Positions 36,063 through 46,160 are shown, counted from the first letter of the stretch. The stretch is DNA of 64,000 nucleotides from Rhizobium mesoamericanum STM3625 (GCF_000312665.1 NZ_HF536772.1:2106647-2170646); one strand, 5' to 3'. The notes: a model not told the origin generated them from the letters alone. Program-made: numbers and translations.

Positions 36063-38201
36063 ATGAACAATGCGACCCCCATTCACGCCAATTCCGCCAA
36101 GTCGAACGTCAGGGTCGGTCACACGGCCTGTCCGCACGACTGTCCCTCCACCTGTGCGCTGGATGTGGAAATCGGCGACGATGGCCGCATCGGCCGTGTT
36201 CGCGGCGCAAACGACCACAGCTACACCTCGGGCGTCATCTGCGCCAAGGTCGCGCGCTACGCCGAGCGTCTCTATCATCCGGACCGGCTGATGCATCCTC
36301 TGCGCCGAACTGGCGCCAAGGGGGCTGGGCAGTGGCAGCAGATTTCCTGGGACGATGCGCTGGACGAAATCGCCGAGGCGTTTGTTAAGGCCGAAGCCAG
36401 GGATGGCAGTGAAGCGGTCTGGCCCTATTTCTACGCCGGCACCATGGGTTGGGTCCAGCGCGACTCGATCGAGCGCCTGCGCCACGCCAAGCGTTATTCC
36501 GGTTTCTTCTCGTCGATCTGCACCAATCCGGCCTGGACCGGCTTCACCATGGCGACGGGGACTCTGCGGGGACCTGACCCGCGCGAGATGGGCCGCACCG
36601 ATTGCGTCGTGATCTGGGGCACGAACGCGGTGTCCACGCAAGTCAACGTCATGACCCATGCCATCAAGTCCCGCAAGGAGCGCGGTGCGAAGATCGTCGT
36701 GGTCGACATCTATGACAATCCGACGATGAAGCAGGCCGACATGGCACTGATCGTCAAACCGGGCACGGACGCGGCTCTCGCATGCGCGGTCATGCACATT
36801 GCTTTCCGCGATGGATACGCCGATCGCGACTACATGGCGAAGTATGCCGACGACTCGGCCGGTCTCGAAATGCACCTGAAGACGAAGACCCCGGAGTGGG
36901 CGGCTGCCATCACCGGCCTTTCTGTCGATGAGATTGAAGGCTTCGCGCGGCTCGTCGGCACGACGAAGAAGACCTATTTTCGACTCGGCTATGGCTTCAC
37001 CCGCCAGCGCAACGGCGCGGTCGCCATGCATGCGGCCGCCTCCATCGCGACAGTCCTGGGCTCGTGGCAGTATGAAGGCGGCGGGGCTTTCCATTCCAAC
37101 AGCGATATCTTCCGCATGGATAATGCGGTACTGACGGGCAAATCGATGAAGGATGCTGATATCCGCATGATCGACCAGTCGCAGATCGGCCGCGCGCTGA
37201 CAGGCGATGCCGTCGCGCTACGCCATCGCGGCCCAGTCACGGCCATGCTGGTGCAGAACACGAACCCCGTGAATATTGCCCCCGAGCAGCGGCTGGTGAA
37301 GCGCGGTTTTGCTCGCGACGACCTATTTGTTGCAGTTCACGAACAGTTCATGACGGAGACGGCTGAGATGGCCGATATCGTCATCCCGGCAACGATGTTC
37401 GTTGAGCATGACGATATCTATCGTGCCGGCGGCCAGAACCACATTCTGCTCGGCCCAAAGCTGGTCGAGCCGCCAGAGACGGTGCGAACGAACCTGTTCG
37501 TGATCGAGGAACTGGCAAAACGTCTCGGCGTCGCCAACCGCCCCGGCTTCGGCTTGACGGCACGCGAAATGATCGATCGGGTTCTCGAGAGCAGCAATCT
37601 TCCGGGCTACAATCATTTCCTCGAGCATAAATGGTTCGACCGCCAGCCGGATTTCGAGGATGCCCATTTTCTCAAGGGCTTCGCGCATCCAGATGGCAAG
37701 TTCCATTTCCGGCCGAACTGGGTGGATGGTCCCGCGCCGAACAAGCCGCCGGCTGCCGTTGGGGCTCTCGGCCCGCACGAGCAGCTACCGGCGTTCCCGG
37801 ATCAGGTCGACGTCATCGAGGTCGCCGATGTGGAGCATCCGTTCCGTCTGGCAACGTCGCCGGCGCGCAACTTCCTGAATTCGAGCTTCTCGGAGACGAA
37901 GACTTCGCGCCAAAAAGAGGGGCGGCCGGAGCTGATGATGAACCCGATCGATGCGGCCGCGGGAAGCATCGGGCATGGCGATCTCGTGCGGATCGGCAAT
38001 GGTCGCGGCGACCTGCGCATCCATGTGCGCATCACCGAAGAGGTTAAGCCGGGGGTGTTGATTGCCGAAGGCCTCTGGCCGAATAAGGCGCATGTCGACG
38101 GCGAGGGCATCAACGTGCTGACCGGAGCCGATCCTGTCGCGCCATATGGTGGCGCGGCGGTTCACGACAACAAGGTCTGGTTGCGCAGGGATATCGCATG
38201 A
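36063..38201 (+). CDS. Molybdopterin-dependent oxidoreductase, [4Fe-4S]-containing
   Basis: A 712-residue enzyme of the DMSO-reductase superfamily. The N-terminal iron-sulfur motif is CPHDCPSTC...VICAK; three MGD-cofactor regions follow (WGTNAVSTQVN; VQNTNPVNIAP; MTETAEMADIVIPA) and a C-terminal dinucleotide-binding domain (ARNFLNSSFSETK). No Tat signal is present, so it is cytoplasmic. The electron partner and substrate cannot be told; related genes are often annotated as formate dehydrogenase- or biotin sulfoxide reductase-like. ATG 36063 is preferred over a TTG at 36030, though its ribosome site is weak. It overlaps the Nudix gene by four bases. Confidence 0.9.
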   Translation: MNNATPIHANSAKSNVRVGHTACPHDCPSTCALDVEIGDDGRIGRVRGANDHSYTSGVICAKVARYAERLYHPDRLMHPLRRTGAKGAGQWQQISWDDALDEIAEAFVKAEARDGSEAVWPYFYAGTMGWVQRDSIERLRHAKRYSGFFSSICTNPAWTGFTMATGTLRGPDPREMGRTDCVVIWGTNAVSTQVNVMTHAIKSRKERGAKIVVVDIYDNPTMKQADMALIVKPGTDAALACAVMHIAFRDGYADRDYMAKYADDSAGLEMHLKTKTPEWAAAITGLSVDEIEGFARLVGTTKKTYFRLGYGFTRQRNGAVAMHAAASIATVLGSWQYEGGGAFHSNSDIFRMDNAVLTGKSMKDADIRMIDQSQIGRALTGDAVALRHRGPVTAMLVQNTNPVNIAPEQRLVKRGFARDDLFVAVHEQFMTETAEMADIVIPATMFVEHDDIYRAGGQNHILLGPKLVEPPETVRTNLFVIEELAKRLGVANRPGFGLTAREMIDRVLESSNLPGYNHFLEHKWFDRQPDFEDAHFLKGFAHPDGKFHFRPNWVDGPAPNKPPAAVGALGPHEQLPAFPDQVDVIEVADVEHPFRLATSPARNFLNSSFSETKTSRQKEGRPELMMNPIDAAAGSIGHGDLVRIGNGRGDLRIHVRITEEVKPGVLIAEGLWPNKAHVDGEGINVLTGADPVAPYGGAAVHDNKVWLRRDIA

Positions 38202-38791
38202 CGAAGTTCGACAAGGCAAAAGCCGAGATCGTCGATGAAAGGATCCTCGCTGACGGTTGGACGCGTCTGAGCAACTTCCAGATCGACTACACGGATTCCG
38301 ACGGCGAGACACATCGGCTTCAGCGCGAGGTCTACCATCGTACGCCGGCCGCAACGATCTTGCTCTATGATACCAGACGCGACATCGTCATCCTCGTACG
38401 GCAATTCCGGCTGCCGGTCTTCCTTCATGGCGAGCCGGCCTGGATCGTCGAGGCACCGGCAGGGCTGCTGGATGGTGATGCCCCGGAAGCGGCGATCCGC
38501 CGGGAAGCAGAAGAGGAAACCGGCTTCCGCATCCGCGACGTGCGCTTCCTCTTCAAAGCCTACAGCGCGCCGGGTTCGAGCACGGAATTGCAGTACTTCT
38601 TCGCCGCAACGATCGATTCAACGGACCGGGTATCGGAGGGGGGTGGGCTTTCTCACGAGCACGAAGACATCGAAGTTCTGGAAGTGCCGCTCGACCAAGT
38701 GATGGCGATGATCGAGCATGGCGAGATCGTCGATCTGAAGACAATTACGCTCCTGCAATGGGCGATCATGAACCGCGACACGTTGCGATAG
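38198..38791 (+). CDS. nudK: Nudix hydrolase, NudK (GDP-mannose pyrophosphatase) type
   Basis: A 197-residue Nudix protein. The Nudix box GDAPEAAIRREAEEETGF is at about residues 91-108, with REAEEETGF intact, and the preceding EAPAGLLDG and the later GGLSHEHEDIEVLEV match the spacing of E. coli NudK. NudK splits GDP-mannose to mannose-1-phosphate and GMP; the substrate here is inferred. Its ATG overlaps the stop of the molybdopterin oxidoreductase (ATGA). The last 90 bases before phnM carry no gene. Confidence 0.85.
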   Translation: MTKFDKAKAEIVDERILADGWTRLSNFQIDYTDSDGETHRLQREVYHRTPAATILLYDTRRDIVILVRQFRLPVFLHGEPAWIVEAPAGLLDGDAPEAAIRREAEEETGFRIRDVRFLFKAYSAPGSSTELQYFFAATIDSTDRVSEGGGLSHEHEDIEVLEVPLDQVMAMIEHGEIVDLKTITLLQWAIMNRDTLR

Positions 38792-38888
38792 CGTTTAGGC
38801 CAATTTGCGAGGCTAATCGTTCACTCTGATGTCATGAATCAGCGCTATGCGCTCCGCCTTATCATAGATTCCTGTCTGGAGAAGACCG

Positions 38889-40052
38889 ATGTGGCTCAGC
38901 AATTTTACGCTTGTCCTCCCAGATGAGATCGTGAGCCACGGGTCGGTCTATGTCGAGGACGGCGCAATCGCTGAAATCAGACCCGAGCCAGTCGCCAATG
39001 CCGCGATCGATGGTGGCGGGCGCCTTCTGGCGCCGGGCTTCGTGGACCTTCACGGCGACATGGTGGAGCGCGAGATCGCGCCTCGTCCGAATGCACCGAT
39101 GCCGATAGATTTCAGCATCCACGAACTGGATAAGAAGCTGGCTGCCGCAGGTGTCACGACTGCATTCGCGGCCGTCTCATTCGCAACGGAAAGCGTCTAC
39201 GGTCATGTCCGCTCACTCGAGACCACGTCGGCCGTGATCGAAAGCATTAACCGGCTGAAGAACAATCTTTTGATCGATCACCGCGTACACGCGCGCTACG
39301 AAATCACCAATCTTGGTGCTGCGCCGGCATTGGAAAAGCTGCTCGATGCCGGCCACGTCGACATGATCTCTCTGACCGATCACACGCCGGGGCAGGGGCA
39401 GTACAACAACATTGAGAGCTACATCCTGAGCATTGCTGAGCGCCGTGCAATTTCCGAGGAGGTGGCCGCCGAGATGGTCGCCAAGCGCATCGAATTGCGC
39501 AACAATCCGGCAATCGAGACCAAGCTGAAACATGTCGTCGATCTCGCTCTGAAGCACAAGCTGTCGCTCGCCTCCCACGATGACGATAGCGTGGAGAAGG
39601 TTGCGAAAATGCACGATCTCGGTGTCACGATCAGCGAATTTCCGGTGACGCTTCCGGCAGCGGAAGAAGCGCGGCGCCGCGGTCTCTGGACGCTGATGGG
39701 CGCGCCTAACGCGCTGCGCGGCCAGTCGATGTCCGGCAATCTCAGCGCATTGGATGCCGCCGCCGCCGGCCTTCTGACCGTCATTGCCGCCGACTATCAT
39801 CCCGCTGCTTTCGTGCCCGGCATCTTCAAGATCGCCGACCGCACCAACCTGCCTTATGCCGCCGCCATGGCGACCCGCAATGCAGCGCGTTCCGCCGGTC
39901 TTCTGGATCGCGGTGAAATTGCCGTCGGTCAGCAGGCGGATCTTGTAGTCATCGAAGCGGGCGACGTACACCGCATCCGAGCGACGTTCCGCAAAGGCCG
40001 TTTCGTCTACAGCGATGGCACGCTGCACCAGCCGCGGGGGCTTGCCGCCTGA
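38889..40052 (+). CDS. phnM: PhnM-like ribose 1-methylphosphonate 5-triphosphate diphosphatase
   Basis: A 387-residue amidohydrolase-superfamily protein. Metal ligands are seen in FVDLHGDMVER, LTDHTPGQGQY, ASHDDDSVE and IAADYHPAA. The pattern matches PhnM, which releases pyrophosphate from the phosphonate intermediate of the C-P lyase route. No other phn gene is in the window, so it is detached from the usual cluster and may act on another triphosphate. CTGGAGAAGACCG precedes the ATG. It converges with purN, three bases apart. Confidence 0.87.
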   Translation: MWLSNFTLVLPDEIVSHGSVYVEDGAIAEIRPEPVANAAIDGGGRLLAPGFVDLHGDMVEREIAPRPNAPMPIDFSIHELDKKLAAAGVTTAFAAVSFATESVYGHVRSLETTSAVIESINRLKNNLLIDHRVHARYEITNLGAAPALEKLLDAGHVDMISLTDHTPGQGQYNNIESYILSIAERRAISEEVAAEMVAKRIELRNNPAIETKLKHVVDLALKHKLSLASHDDDSVEKVAKMHDLGVTISEFPVTLPAAEEARRRGLWTLMGAPNALRGQSMSGNLSALDAAAAGLLTVIAADYHPAAFVPGIFKIADRTNLPYAAAMATRNAARSAGLLDRGEIAVGQQADLVVIEAGDVHRIRATFRKGRFVYSDGTLHQPRGLAA

Positions 40053-40055
40053 GGC

Positions 40056-40730
40056 TTAGGCGCCTTCGCCGATCAGCGAGATAATGCTGTTACGTTCCGC
40101 CGGCGCTGCCACAGCCTCGGTGCTAACGGCCTTGCCGCCCGCCATCTTGACTTTACCCTGGGCAAAGAGCCGCAGCGCTTGCGGGTAAAGCTGATGCTCG
40201 ACGGTCAGCACACGTGCTGCCAGGCTGTCAGCATCGTCGCTGGAAAGGACTGGAACGGCCGCCTGGCCGATCACCGGTCCCTCATCCATGCCTTCGGTGA
40301 CGAAATGCACGGTGCAGCCGGCGATCCGCATCCCGGCGTCGATCGCGCGCTGATGGGTGTGCAGGCCGGGAAACAGCGGGAGCAGGGAAGGATGGATGTT
40401 GATCATCCGGCCTTCGTAGCGCTGAATGAAGGTGCCGCTCAAAAGCCGCATGTAGCCAGCAAGGCAAAGAATGTCCGGGGAAAGTTGATCGAGCGCGGCA
40501 AAGATTGCCTCCTCGTGCGCTTCCTTGCTCGCATAATCCTTGCGCGCGAAGGCAAATGTCGGGATGCCCTCGGCTGCCGCCTTGGTGAGCCCGCCCGCAT
40601 CGGCCTTGTCGGAGATTACGCCGACAATCTCCGCCGGATAGTCGGCAGCCTTGGCAGCAGCGACCAGAGCCATCATGTTGGAACCGCCGCCGGAGATAAA
40701 GACGACGGCACGTTTGCGCGGCGTCGTCAT
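40056..40730 (-). CDS. purN: Phosphoribosylglycinamide formyltransferase
   Basis: A 224-residue enzyme that transfers a formyl group from 10-formyl-THF to GAR in purine synthesis. [13 protein letters not shown] is the phosphate-binding start; the catalytic Asn-His are in [14 protein letters not shown], with Asp in [14 protein letters not shown] tail of about 20 residues is Ala/Glu-rich. Its ATG overlaps the purM stop, so the two are coupled. Confidence 0.96.
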   Translation of the reverse strand: MTTPRKRAVVFISGGGSNMMALVAAAKAADYPAEIVGVISDKADAGGLTKAAAEGIPTFAFARKDYASKEAHEEAIFAALDQLSPDILCLAGYMRLLSGTFIQRYEGRMINIHPSLLPLFPGLHTHQRAIDAGMRIAGCTVHFVTEGMDEGPVIGQAAVPVLSSDDADSLAARVLTVEHQLYPQALRLFAQGKVKMAGGKAVSTEAVAAPAERNSIISLIGEGA

Positions 40731-41800
40731 AGGGCGAGCGTGCCCTTGTAGAGCGTACCGGCTGCACCCTCGGCGCGGGCGATCATCCGGCCAAGCGTCA
40801 CGACCGTCTCGCCCTCAGCTTCGAGCGCCGCGGTGACGGTCGCGACGTTCTCAGCCGAAACCACGGCGATCATGCCGATGCCGCAGTTGAAGGTGCGCAG
40901 CATTTCCTTGGCCTCAACGCCGCCGGTCTTGGAAAGCCAGGAGAAGACCGCCGGAACCTTGACGGCGGCAAGATCGATCTCGGCTGCGAGGTGCTTTGGC
41001 AGAACACGCGGAATATTCTCCGGAAAGCCGCCGCCGGTGATATGTGCCAGTGCCTTGATCGCCTTCGTTTCCCGGATCGCCTTGAGCAGCGGCTTTACAT
41101 AGATGCGGGTCGGCGTCAGCAGGGCTTCGCCGAGGCTCTTGCCTTCCGCGAACGGAGCCGTGGCATCCCAAGCGAGGCCCGAAATGCCGACGATCTTGCG
41201 CACGAGCGAAAAGCCGTTGGAGTGAACGCCCGAGGAGGCGAGGCCAAGGATCACGTCGCCTTCGGCGATGTTGCCTGACGGCAGCAGTTGGCCGCGCTCA
41301 GCGGCGCCGACGGCAAAGCCGGCAAGGTCGTAGTCGCCTGACGAGTACATGCCCGGCATCTCGGCGGTCTCGCCGCCAATCAGCGCACAGCCCGCGTCAC
41401 GGCAGCCGGCAGCAATGCCCTCGACGATCGCCTGACCCTGATCGGGATCGAGCTTGCCGGTGGCGAAGTAATCAAGAAAGAACAGTGGCTCAGCGCCCTG
41501 GACAACCAGATCGTTGACGCACATGGCAACGAGATCGATGCCCACCGTGTCGTGATAATCAGCGTCGATCGCAATCTTCAGCTTGGTCCCGACGCCGTCA
41601 TTGGCGGCGACGAGAACCGGATCGGTAAAACCTGCGGCTTTCAGGTCGAACAGGCCGCCAAAGCCCCCGATTTCGCCGTCCGCCCCTGGGCGGCGCGTCG
41701 AGCGCACGGCGGGCTTGATCTTCTCCACCAGAAGGTTTCCGGCATCGATGTCGACGCCTGCGTCGCTATAGGTCAGGCCGTTTCTTCCAGACTGGCTCAT
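40727..41800 (-). CDS. purM: Phosphoribosylformylglycinamidine cyclo-ligase
   Basis: A 357-residue AIR synthetase. Typical segments are [31 protein letters not shown]-like [19 protein letters not shown], and [12 protein letters not shown] chose ATG 41800 with GGAGAG before it; the frame upstream to 41896 is not similar to the family. It forms a purM-purN operon, divergent from the PerM gene, as purMN pairs occur in many bacteria. Confidence 0.96.
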   Translation of the reverse strand: MSQSGRNGLTYSDAGVDIDAGNLLVEKIKPAVRSTRRPGADGEIGGFGGLFDLKAAGFTDPVLVAANDGVGTKLKIAIDADYHDTVGIDLVAMCVNDLVVQGAEPLFFLDYFATGKLDPDQGQAIVEGIAAGCRDAGCALIGGETAEMPGMYSSGDYDLAGFAVGAAERGQLLPSGNIAEGDVILGLASSGVHSNGFSLVRKIVGISGLAWDATAPFAEGKSLGEALLTPTRIYVKPLLKAIRETKAIKALAHITGGGFPENIPRVLPKHLAAEIDLAAVKVPAVFSWLSKTGGVEAKEMLRTFNCGIGMIAVVSAENVATVTAALEAEGETVVTLGRMIARAEGAAGTLYKGTLAL

Positions 41801-41861
41801 GCTGCTCTCCGATGGCTTTGCGGGGGCGGGAAATGTCACCGCCTGAATATGGGGGTCGCCA

Positions 41862-41897
41862 TTGCATGACACGGGCCTACATGCAAGGGATTGCATG
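41862..41897. repeat. Three TTGCATG heptamers between purM and the PerM gene
   Basis: TTGCATG at 41862-41868, its inverse CATGCAA at 41880-41886, and TTGCATG again at 41891-41897. The first two form an inverted repeat with 11 bases between, the third is a direct copy. They lie 60-100 bases upstream of purM and could bind a regulator. Confidence 0.5.
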
Positions 41898-41955
41898 GAA
41901 AAAGCCCCAATTTCCCGCTCTTTTGACGCAGGTCCTCGGGATTTTTAGCGGCGGG

Positions 41956-41985
41956 GTTGACCATTCTCTCAGCCACATCCTATGT
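41956..41985 (+). promoter_or_regulatory. Candidate promoter of the PerM-hdaA unit
   Basis: GTTGAC at 41956-41961 and CTATGT at 41980-41985 with 18 bases between, each one base away from the rhizobial CTTGAC and CTATAT. It is followed at 41997-42013 by TGCATCG-CGA-CGATGCA, a perfect 7-base stem in the leader. Confidence 0.45.
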
Positions 41986-42046
41986 GCTCGAAAGATTGCA
42001 TCGCGACGATGCAGAAAATCAAGACGGTCGATCAGCGGGGAACGTG

Positions 42047-43168
42047 ATGCCGCAGCAGGTTAGCGGGGCAGGTCTGAAGCGCCAGATCATTTTCTGGCTG
42101 ATCGTGCTTGCCTTCTTCATCGGCTTCCTTTTCATCTTCAGTTCGATCCTCCTGCCGTTCCTTGCTGGTATGGCGCTGGCCTATTTCCTCGATCCGGTCG
42201 CGGACCGGCTGGAACGCCTTGGGCTGAGCCGCCTCATGGCCACGATCGTCATTCTGATCGCCTTTATCGTCGTGATCGTATTGGCCTTGATGATCCTGAT
42301 ACCGGTATTGGCAAGCCAGTTCAGCGATTTTGCCGGTCGCCTGCCGGGTTACATCGATCAGTTGCAGACGTTCATTACAAAGTCGCAGAATTCCCTCATA
42401 CCAGACTGGGTGAGGAACCAACTCGGGACGATCAAGAACAATTTCTCTGAAATCCTAACACAAGGATTGGGACTGCTGACCGGCCTTTTCGGTCAGGTCT
42501 GGAGCTCCGGTCTTGCCGTTGTCAACCTGATCTCGCTGATGATTGTAACACCCGTCGTGGCCTTTTACATGCTGCTTGATTGGGATCGCATGATCGCCAA
42601 GGTCGATCAGTACATTCCGCGCGACTATGTAGCCAATGTCCACCAGATCATGCGGGAAATCGATCAGGCGATCGCCGGGTTCATCCGCGGGCAGGGCTCG
42701 CTCTGCCTTATCCTGGGCATTTGGTATGCCGTTGGCCTGTCGCTGGTTGGTTTGAACTTCGGCCTGCTCATCGGTCTGTTCGCTGGCATGATCAGCTTCA
42801 TTCCCTATGTAGGCTCGCTGGTTGGGCTCGTCCTCGCCGTTGGCGTCGCAATCGTTCAGTTCTGGCCCGATTACATCTGGGTCGGCGCTGTGCTCGCGGT
42901 CTTCTTCAGCGGACAGTTCATGGAGGGAAATATCCTCCAGCCGAAGCTGGTGGGACACAGCGTCGGTCTGCATCCTGTTTGGTTGATGTTCGCGCTCTTT
43001 GCTTTCGGCGCGTTGTTCGGCTTCGTTGGTCTGCTGGTTGCCGTGCCGGCCGCCGCCGCCGTTGGGGTGCTTGTCCGTTTTGCGCTTTCACGCTACCTTC
43101 AGAGCGATCTTTATGCCGGCGGGTCGAAGAACGGCCAGGTCGGTAAGACAAAAGCCGACCCCAAATGA
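42047..43168 (+). CDS. AI-2E/PerM family membrane transporter
   Basis: A 373-residue protein with about eight membrane helices in the PerM/AI-2E arrangement: two near the N-terminus, an amphipathic middle stretch (residues 80-130), and a C-terminal hydrophobic bundle with the VGLHPVWLMFALFAFG-type motif. Family members have been linked to AI-2 export or ion/proton exchange; the substrate is unknown. ATG 42047 follows GGGGA at good spacing; an earlier in-frame start at 41957 lies on the candidate promoter. Its stop overlaps the hdaA start. Confidence 0.88.
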   Translation: MPQQVSGAGLKRQIIFWLIVLAFFIGFLFIFSSILLPFLAGMALAYFLDPVADRLERLGLSRLMATIVILIAFIVVIVLALMILIPVLASQFSDFAGRLPGYIDQLQTFITKSQNSLIPDWVRNQLGTIKNNFSEILTQGLGLLTGLFGQVWSSGLAVVNLISLMIVTPVVAFYMLLDWDRMIAKVDQYIPRDYVANVHQIMREIDQAIAGFIRGQGSLCLILGIWYAVGLSLVGLNFGLLIGLFAGMISFIPYVGSLVGLVLAVGVAIVQFWPDYIWVGAVLAVFFSGQFMEGNILQPKLVGHSVGLHPVWLMFALFAFGALFGFVGLLVAVPAAAAVGVLVRFALSRYLQSDLYAGGSKNGQVGKTKADPK

Positions 43169-43878
43169 CCGATGTGAAAAACGCTGGCCCAAGGCGCTAT
43201 GCCGTCGAACAGCTTCCCCTGGCCTTTTCGCACGATGCCGCGACGGGACGCGACGATCTGTTGATATCTGAACGGCTTGCTGCGGCTGTCTCGATCGTCG
43301 ATGCATGGCCGCATTGGCCCTCACCCATTGTGATTCTCGCCGGGCCTGTCGGCTCCGGAAAATCGCATCTGGCGAGGATCTGGAAAGATCGCAGCGGCGC
43401 CGCAGAAATCCATCCGAAGACCGGCGCCAACGCGGCTGTCGATGCAGCCAAGGGTTCGGTGCTGTTCGAAGACGTCGACCGCCTTGGCTTCGACGACACC
43501 GAGCTCTTCCATGTGATCAACAGCGTACGGGAAAATGGCCACAGCCTTTTGATGACCAGTCGCATTTGGCCGATGTCCTGGCCGGTGGAACTGCCGGATC
43601 TTCGCTCGCGCCTGAAAGCGGCGACGGTTGTCGAGATCGGTGAACCGGATGAGGAACTTTTGTCCCAGGTCATTGTTAAGTTGTTTGCCGACCGCCAGCT
43701 TAATATAGATGACAAACTGGTCCTCTATATCGTTAACCGGATGGAGCGGTCGTTAAACGCAGCCCAGATGATCGTTGACAGGTTGGACCGGCTGGCCCTT
43801 TCTCGAGGCACGAAGATTACCCGAGTTCTTACCGCTGAAGTGTTGAATGAATTGGGTAATTCCGAACCATCGGATTGA
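43165..43878 (+). CDS. hdaA: DnaA regulatory inactivator HdaA
   Basis: A 237-residue AAA+ protein. PLAFSHDAATGRDDLL at the N-terminus fits clamp binding, the P-loop is GPVGSGKSHLA (about residue 60), and VLFEDVDRLG is the Walker B region. HdaA in Caulobacter works with the sliding clamp to make DnaA hydrolyse ATP and so prevents over-initiation of replication. It overlaps the PerM gene by four bases, a conserved alphaproteobacterial pairing, and precedes ppk. Confidence 0.9.
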   Translation: MTDVKNAGPRRYAVEQLPLAFSHDAATGRDDLLISERLAAAVSIVDAWPHWPSPIVILAGPVGSGKSHLARIWKDRSGAAEIHPKTGANAAVDAAKGSVLFEDVDRLGFDDTELFHVINSVRENGHSLLMTSRIWPMSWPVELPDLRSRLKAATVVEIGEPDEELLSQVIVKLFADRQLNIDDKLVLYIVNRMERSLNAAQMIVDRLDRLALSRGTKITRVLTAEVLNELGNSEPSD

Positions 43879-43901
43879 CTGTCACAGTTCCGTCGTGAAA
43901 C

Positions 43902-43910
43902 TGATATAAT
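43902..43910 (+). promoter_or_regulatory. Extended -10 promoter candidate for ppk
   Basis: TGATATAAT is a perfect extended -10 (TGnTATAAT). The -35 region at the proper distance is weak, as is normal for extended -10 promoters. Transcription would begin near 43917, only six bases before the first possible ppk ATG at 43923, favouring the ATG at 43944. Confidence 0.5.
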
Positions 43911-43943
43911 TCCCTTGACCGAATGAAACGGGACAATCAGACC

Positions 43944-46148
43944 ATGGATAGCGCAGTCGCGGAGCATCACGAAACTACTCCGGAAACCACTGAGACTGTG
44001 CCATCGCTTGAAGAGTTGCTCGCCAGTCCCGAGCGCTTCATCAATCGCGAATTCTCCTGGTTGCAATTCAATCGGCGTGTTCTCGAGGAGACGCTGAACA
44101 CCGAGCATCCGCTGCTTGAGCGCGTCCGCTTCCTCTCGATCTCGGCCGCAAACCTCGATGAATTCTTTATGGTCCGCGTTGCCGGTCTTGAGGGGCAGGT
44201 GCGCCAGAATATCGTTGTGCGCGCGCCCGACGGAAAGACGCCCGCCGAACAACTCGACGCAATCCTTCAGGAAATCGACAATCTGCAGATGGAGCAACAG
44301 GCTTCGCTTGCCGTCCTTCAGCAGTATCTCGCCAAGGAAGATATCCTCATCGTGCGTCCTGGAGCCCTTAGCGAATCCGATCGCGCGTGGCTCGCGGCGG
44401 AATTTGAGCAGGCGATCTTCCCTGTGTTGACGCCGCTGTCGATCGATCCGGCGCATCCGTTCCCCTTTATTCCGAACCTCGGCTTCTCGATCGGCCTGCA
44501 GCTCGTCAGCAAGAACGGCCGCGAGCCGATGACGGCGCTGCTGCGCCTGCCGCCGGCGCTCGACCGCTTCGTTCGTCTACCGGATGATAGGAACACGATC
44601 CGCTACATCACCCTTGAAGACGTGACCAACATCTTCATCCACAGGCTCTATCCCGGTTACGAGGTGCAGGGGTCGGGTACGTTCCGAATCATCCGCGACA
44701 GCGATATCGAAGTCGAGGAAGAAGCCGAAGATCTCGTGCGCTTCTTCGAAACCGCGCTGAAGCGGCGGCGCCGCGGGTCAGTGATCCGCATCGAGACCGA
44801 TTCAGAGATGCCAGCGTCGTTGCGCCAGTTTGTCGTGCAGGCGCTCAGTGTTCCGGAAAACCGGGTTGCGGTTCTGCCGGGACTTCTCGCGCTAAATACG
44901 CTGTCCGAGATAACCAAGGCGCCGCGCGAAGACCTTCGCTTTCAGCCTTACAATGCGCGATTTCCCGAACGGGTCCGAGAGCACGCCGGCGACTGCTTCG
45001 CTGCCATTCGCGAAAAGGATATGGTGGTTCACCATCCTTACGAGTCTTTCGATGTGGTCGTCCAGTTTCTGCTCCAGGCTGCGCGCGATCCCGACGTTCT
45101 GGCGATAAAGCAGACGCTCTACCGCACCTCGAATGACAGCCCGATTGTCCGTGCCCTGATCGACGCAGCTGAATCGGGCAAGTCGGTTACAGCTCTAGTG
45201 GAACTGAAGGCTCGCTTCGATGAAGAGGCGAATATTCGCTGGGCACGTGATCTGGAGCGCGCCGGCGTACAGGTTGTTTTTGGCTTCATAGAGTTGAAGA
45301 CTCATGCCAAGATGTCGCTTGTTGTCCGCCGCGAAGAGGGCAAGCTACGCAGCTACTGCCATCTCGGCACCGGCAACTATCATCCGGTCACCGCGAAGAT
45401 CTATACCGACCTGTCGTTCTTCACCTGCAATCCGGTGGTCGCCCACGACATGGCGAATATCTTCAACTTCATCACCGGCTATGGCGAGCCGGAAGAGAGC
45501 ATGAAACTCGCGGTTTCTCCCTACACGCTGCGCTCGCGCATCGTTCGCCACATCGAAGAGGAGATAAAGCATGCCAAGAACGGCGCGCCAGCGGCGATCT
45601 GGATGAAGATGAATTCGCTCGTCGACCCCGAGATCATCGACGCGCTCTATACGGCAAGCCGCGCGGGCGTCGAGATCGATCTCGTCATCCGTGGCATCTG
45701 CTGCCTCCGCCCGCAGGTGCCGGGCCTGTCCGACAATATCCGTGTGAAGTCGATCGTCGGTCGCTTCCTGGAACACAGCCGTATCTTCTGCTTCGGCAAT
45801 GGTCACGGGCTGCCGTCCGACAAGGCTTTGGTCTATATAGGCTCGGCCGATATGATGCCGCGCAACCTCGATCGACGGGTCGAAACGTTGGTTCCGCTGA
45901 CCAACCCGACGGTCCACGAGCAGGTTCTCTCACAGATTATGCTCGGCAATATCATTGACAATCAGCAAAGCTACGAGATATTGCCCGACGGGACGTCCAG
46001 GCGCATGGAGGTGCGCAAGGGCGAGGAGCCGTTCAACGCGCAGCAGTATTTCATGACCAACCCCAGCCTGTCCGGCCGTGGCGAAGCCTTGAAATCCAGT
46101 GCGCCCAAGCTGATCGCCGGCCTGCTTTCCGGCCGAAACAACAAGTAA
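43944..46148 (+). CDS. ppk: Polyphosphate kinase 1
   Basis: A 734-residue enzyme that builds polyphosphate from [20 protein letters not shown] opens the N domain, and the catalytic His lies in [13 protein letters not shown] (about residue 454), with [30 protein letters not shown] in two adjoining parts near the C-terminus supplying a second conserved His. Length fits alphaproteobacterial Ppk1. I chose ATG 43944, preceded by CGGGAC and placed properly behind the extended -10; ATG 43923 would add seven residues and has no ribosome site. It is 12 bases before ppx. Confidence 0.95.
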   Translation: MDSAVAEHHETTPETTETVPSLEELLASPERFINREFSWLQFNRRVLEETLNTEHPLLERVRFLSISAANLDEFFMVRVAGLEGQVRQNIVVRAPDGKTPAEQLDAILQEIDNLQMEQQASLAVLQQYLAKEDILIVRPGALSESDRAWLAAEFEQAIFPVLTPLSIDPAHPFPFIPNLGFSIGLQLVSKNGREPMTALLRLPPALDRFVRLPDDRNTIRYITLEDVTNIFIHRLYPGYEVQGSGTFRIIRDSDIEVEEEAEDLVRFFETALKRRRRGSVIRIETDSEMPASLRQFVVQALSVPENRVAVLPGLLALNTLSEITKAPREDLRFQPYNARFPERVREHAGDCFAAIREKDMVVHHPYESFDVVVQFLLQAARDPDVLAIKQTLYRTSNDSPIVRALIDAAESGKSVTALVELKARFDEEANIRWARDLERAGVQVVFGFIELKTHAKMSLVVRREEGKLRSYCHLGTGNYHPVTAKIYTDLSFFTCNPVVAHDMANIFNFITGYGEPEESMKLAVSPYTLRSRIVRHIEEEIKHAKNGAPAAIWMKMNSLVDPEIIDALYTASRAGVEIDLVIRGICCLRPQVPGLSDNIRVKSIVGRFLEHSRIFCFGNGHGLPSDKALVYIGSADMMPRNLDRRVETLVPLTNPTVHEQVLSQIMLGNIIDNQQSYEILPDGTSRRMEVRKGEEPFNAQQYFMTNPSLSGRGEALKSSAPKLIAGLLSGRNNK

Positions 46149-46160
46149 TATTGGACCTGC

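Noticed and set aside
35976..37094. A 372-codon frame antisense to the molybdopterin oxidoreductase
   Set aside because: The real gene has the iron-sulfur and cofactor motifs on the plus strand; the antisense frame is His/Arg-rich noise.
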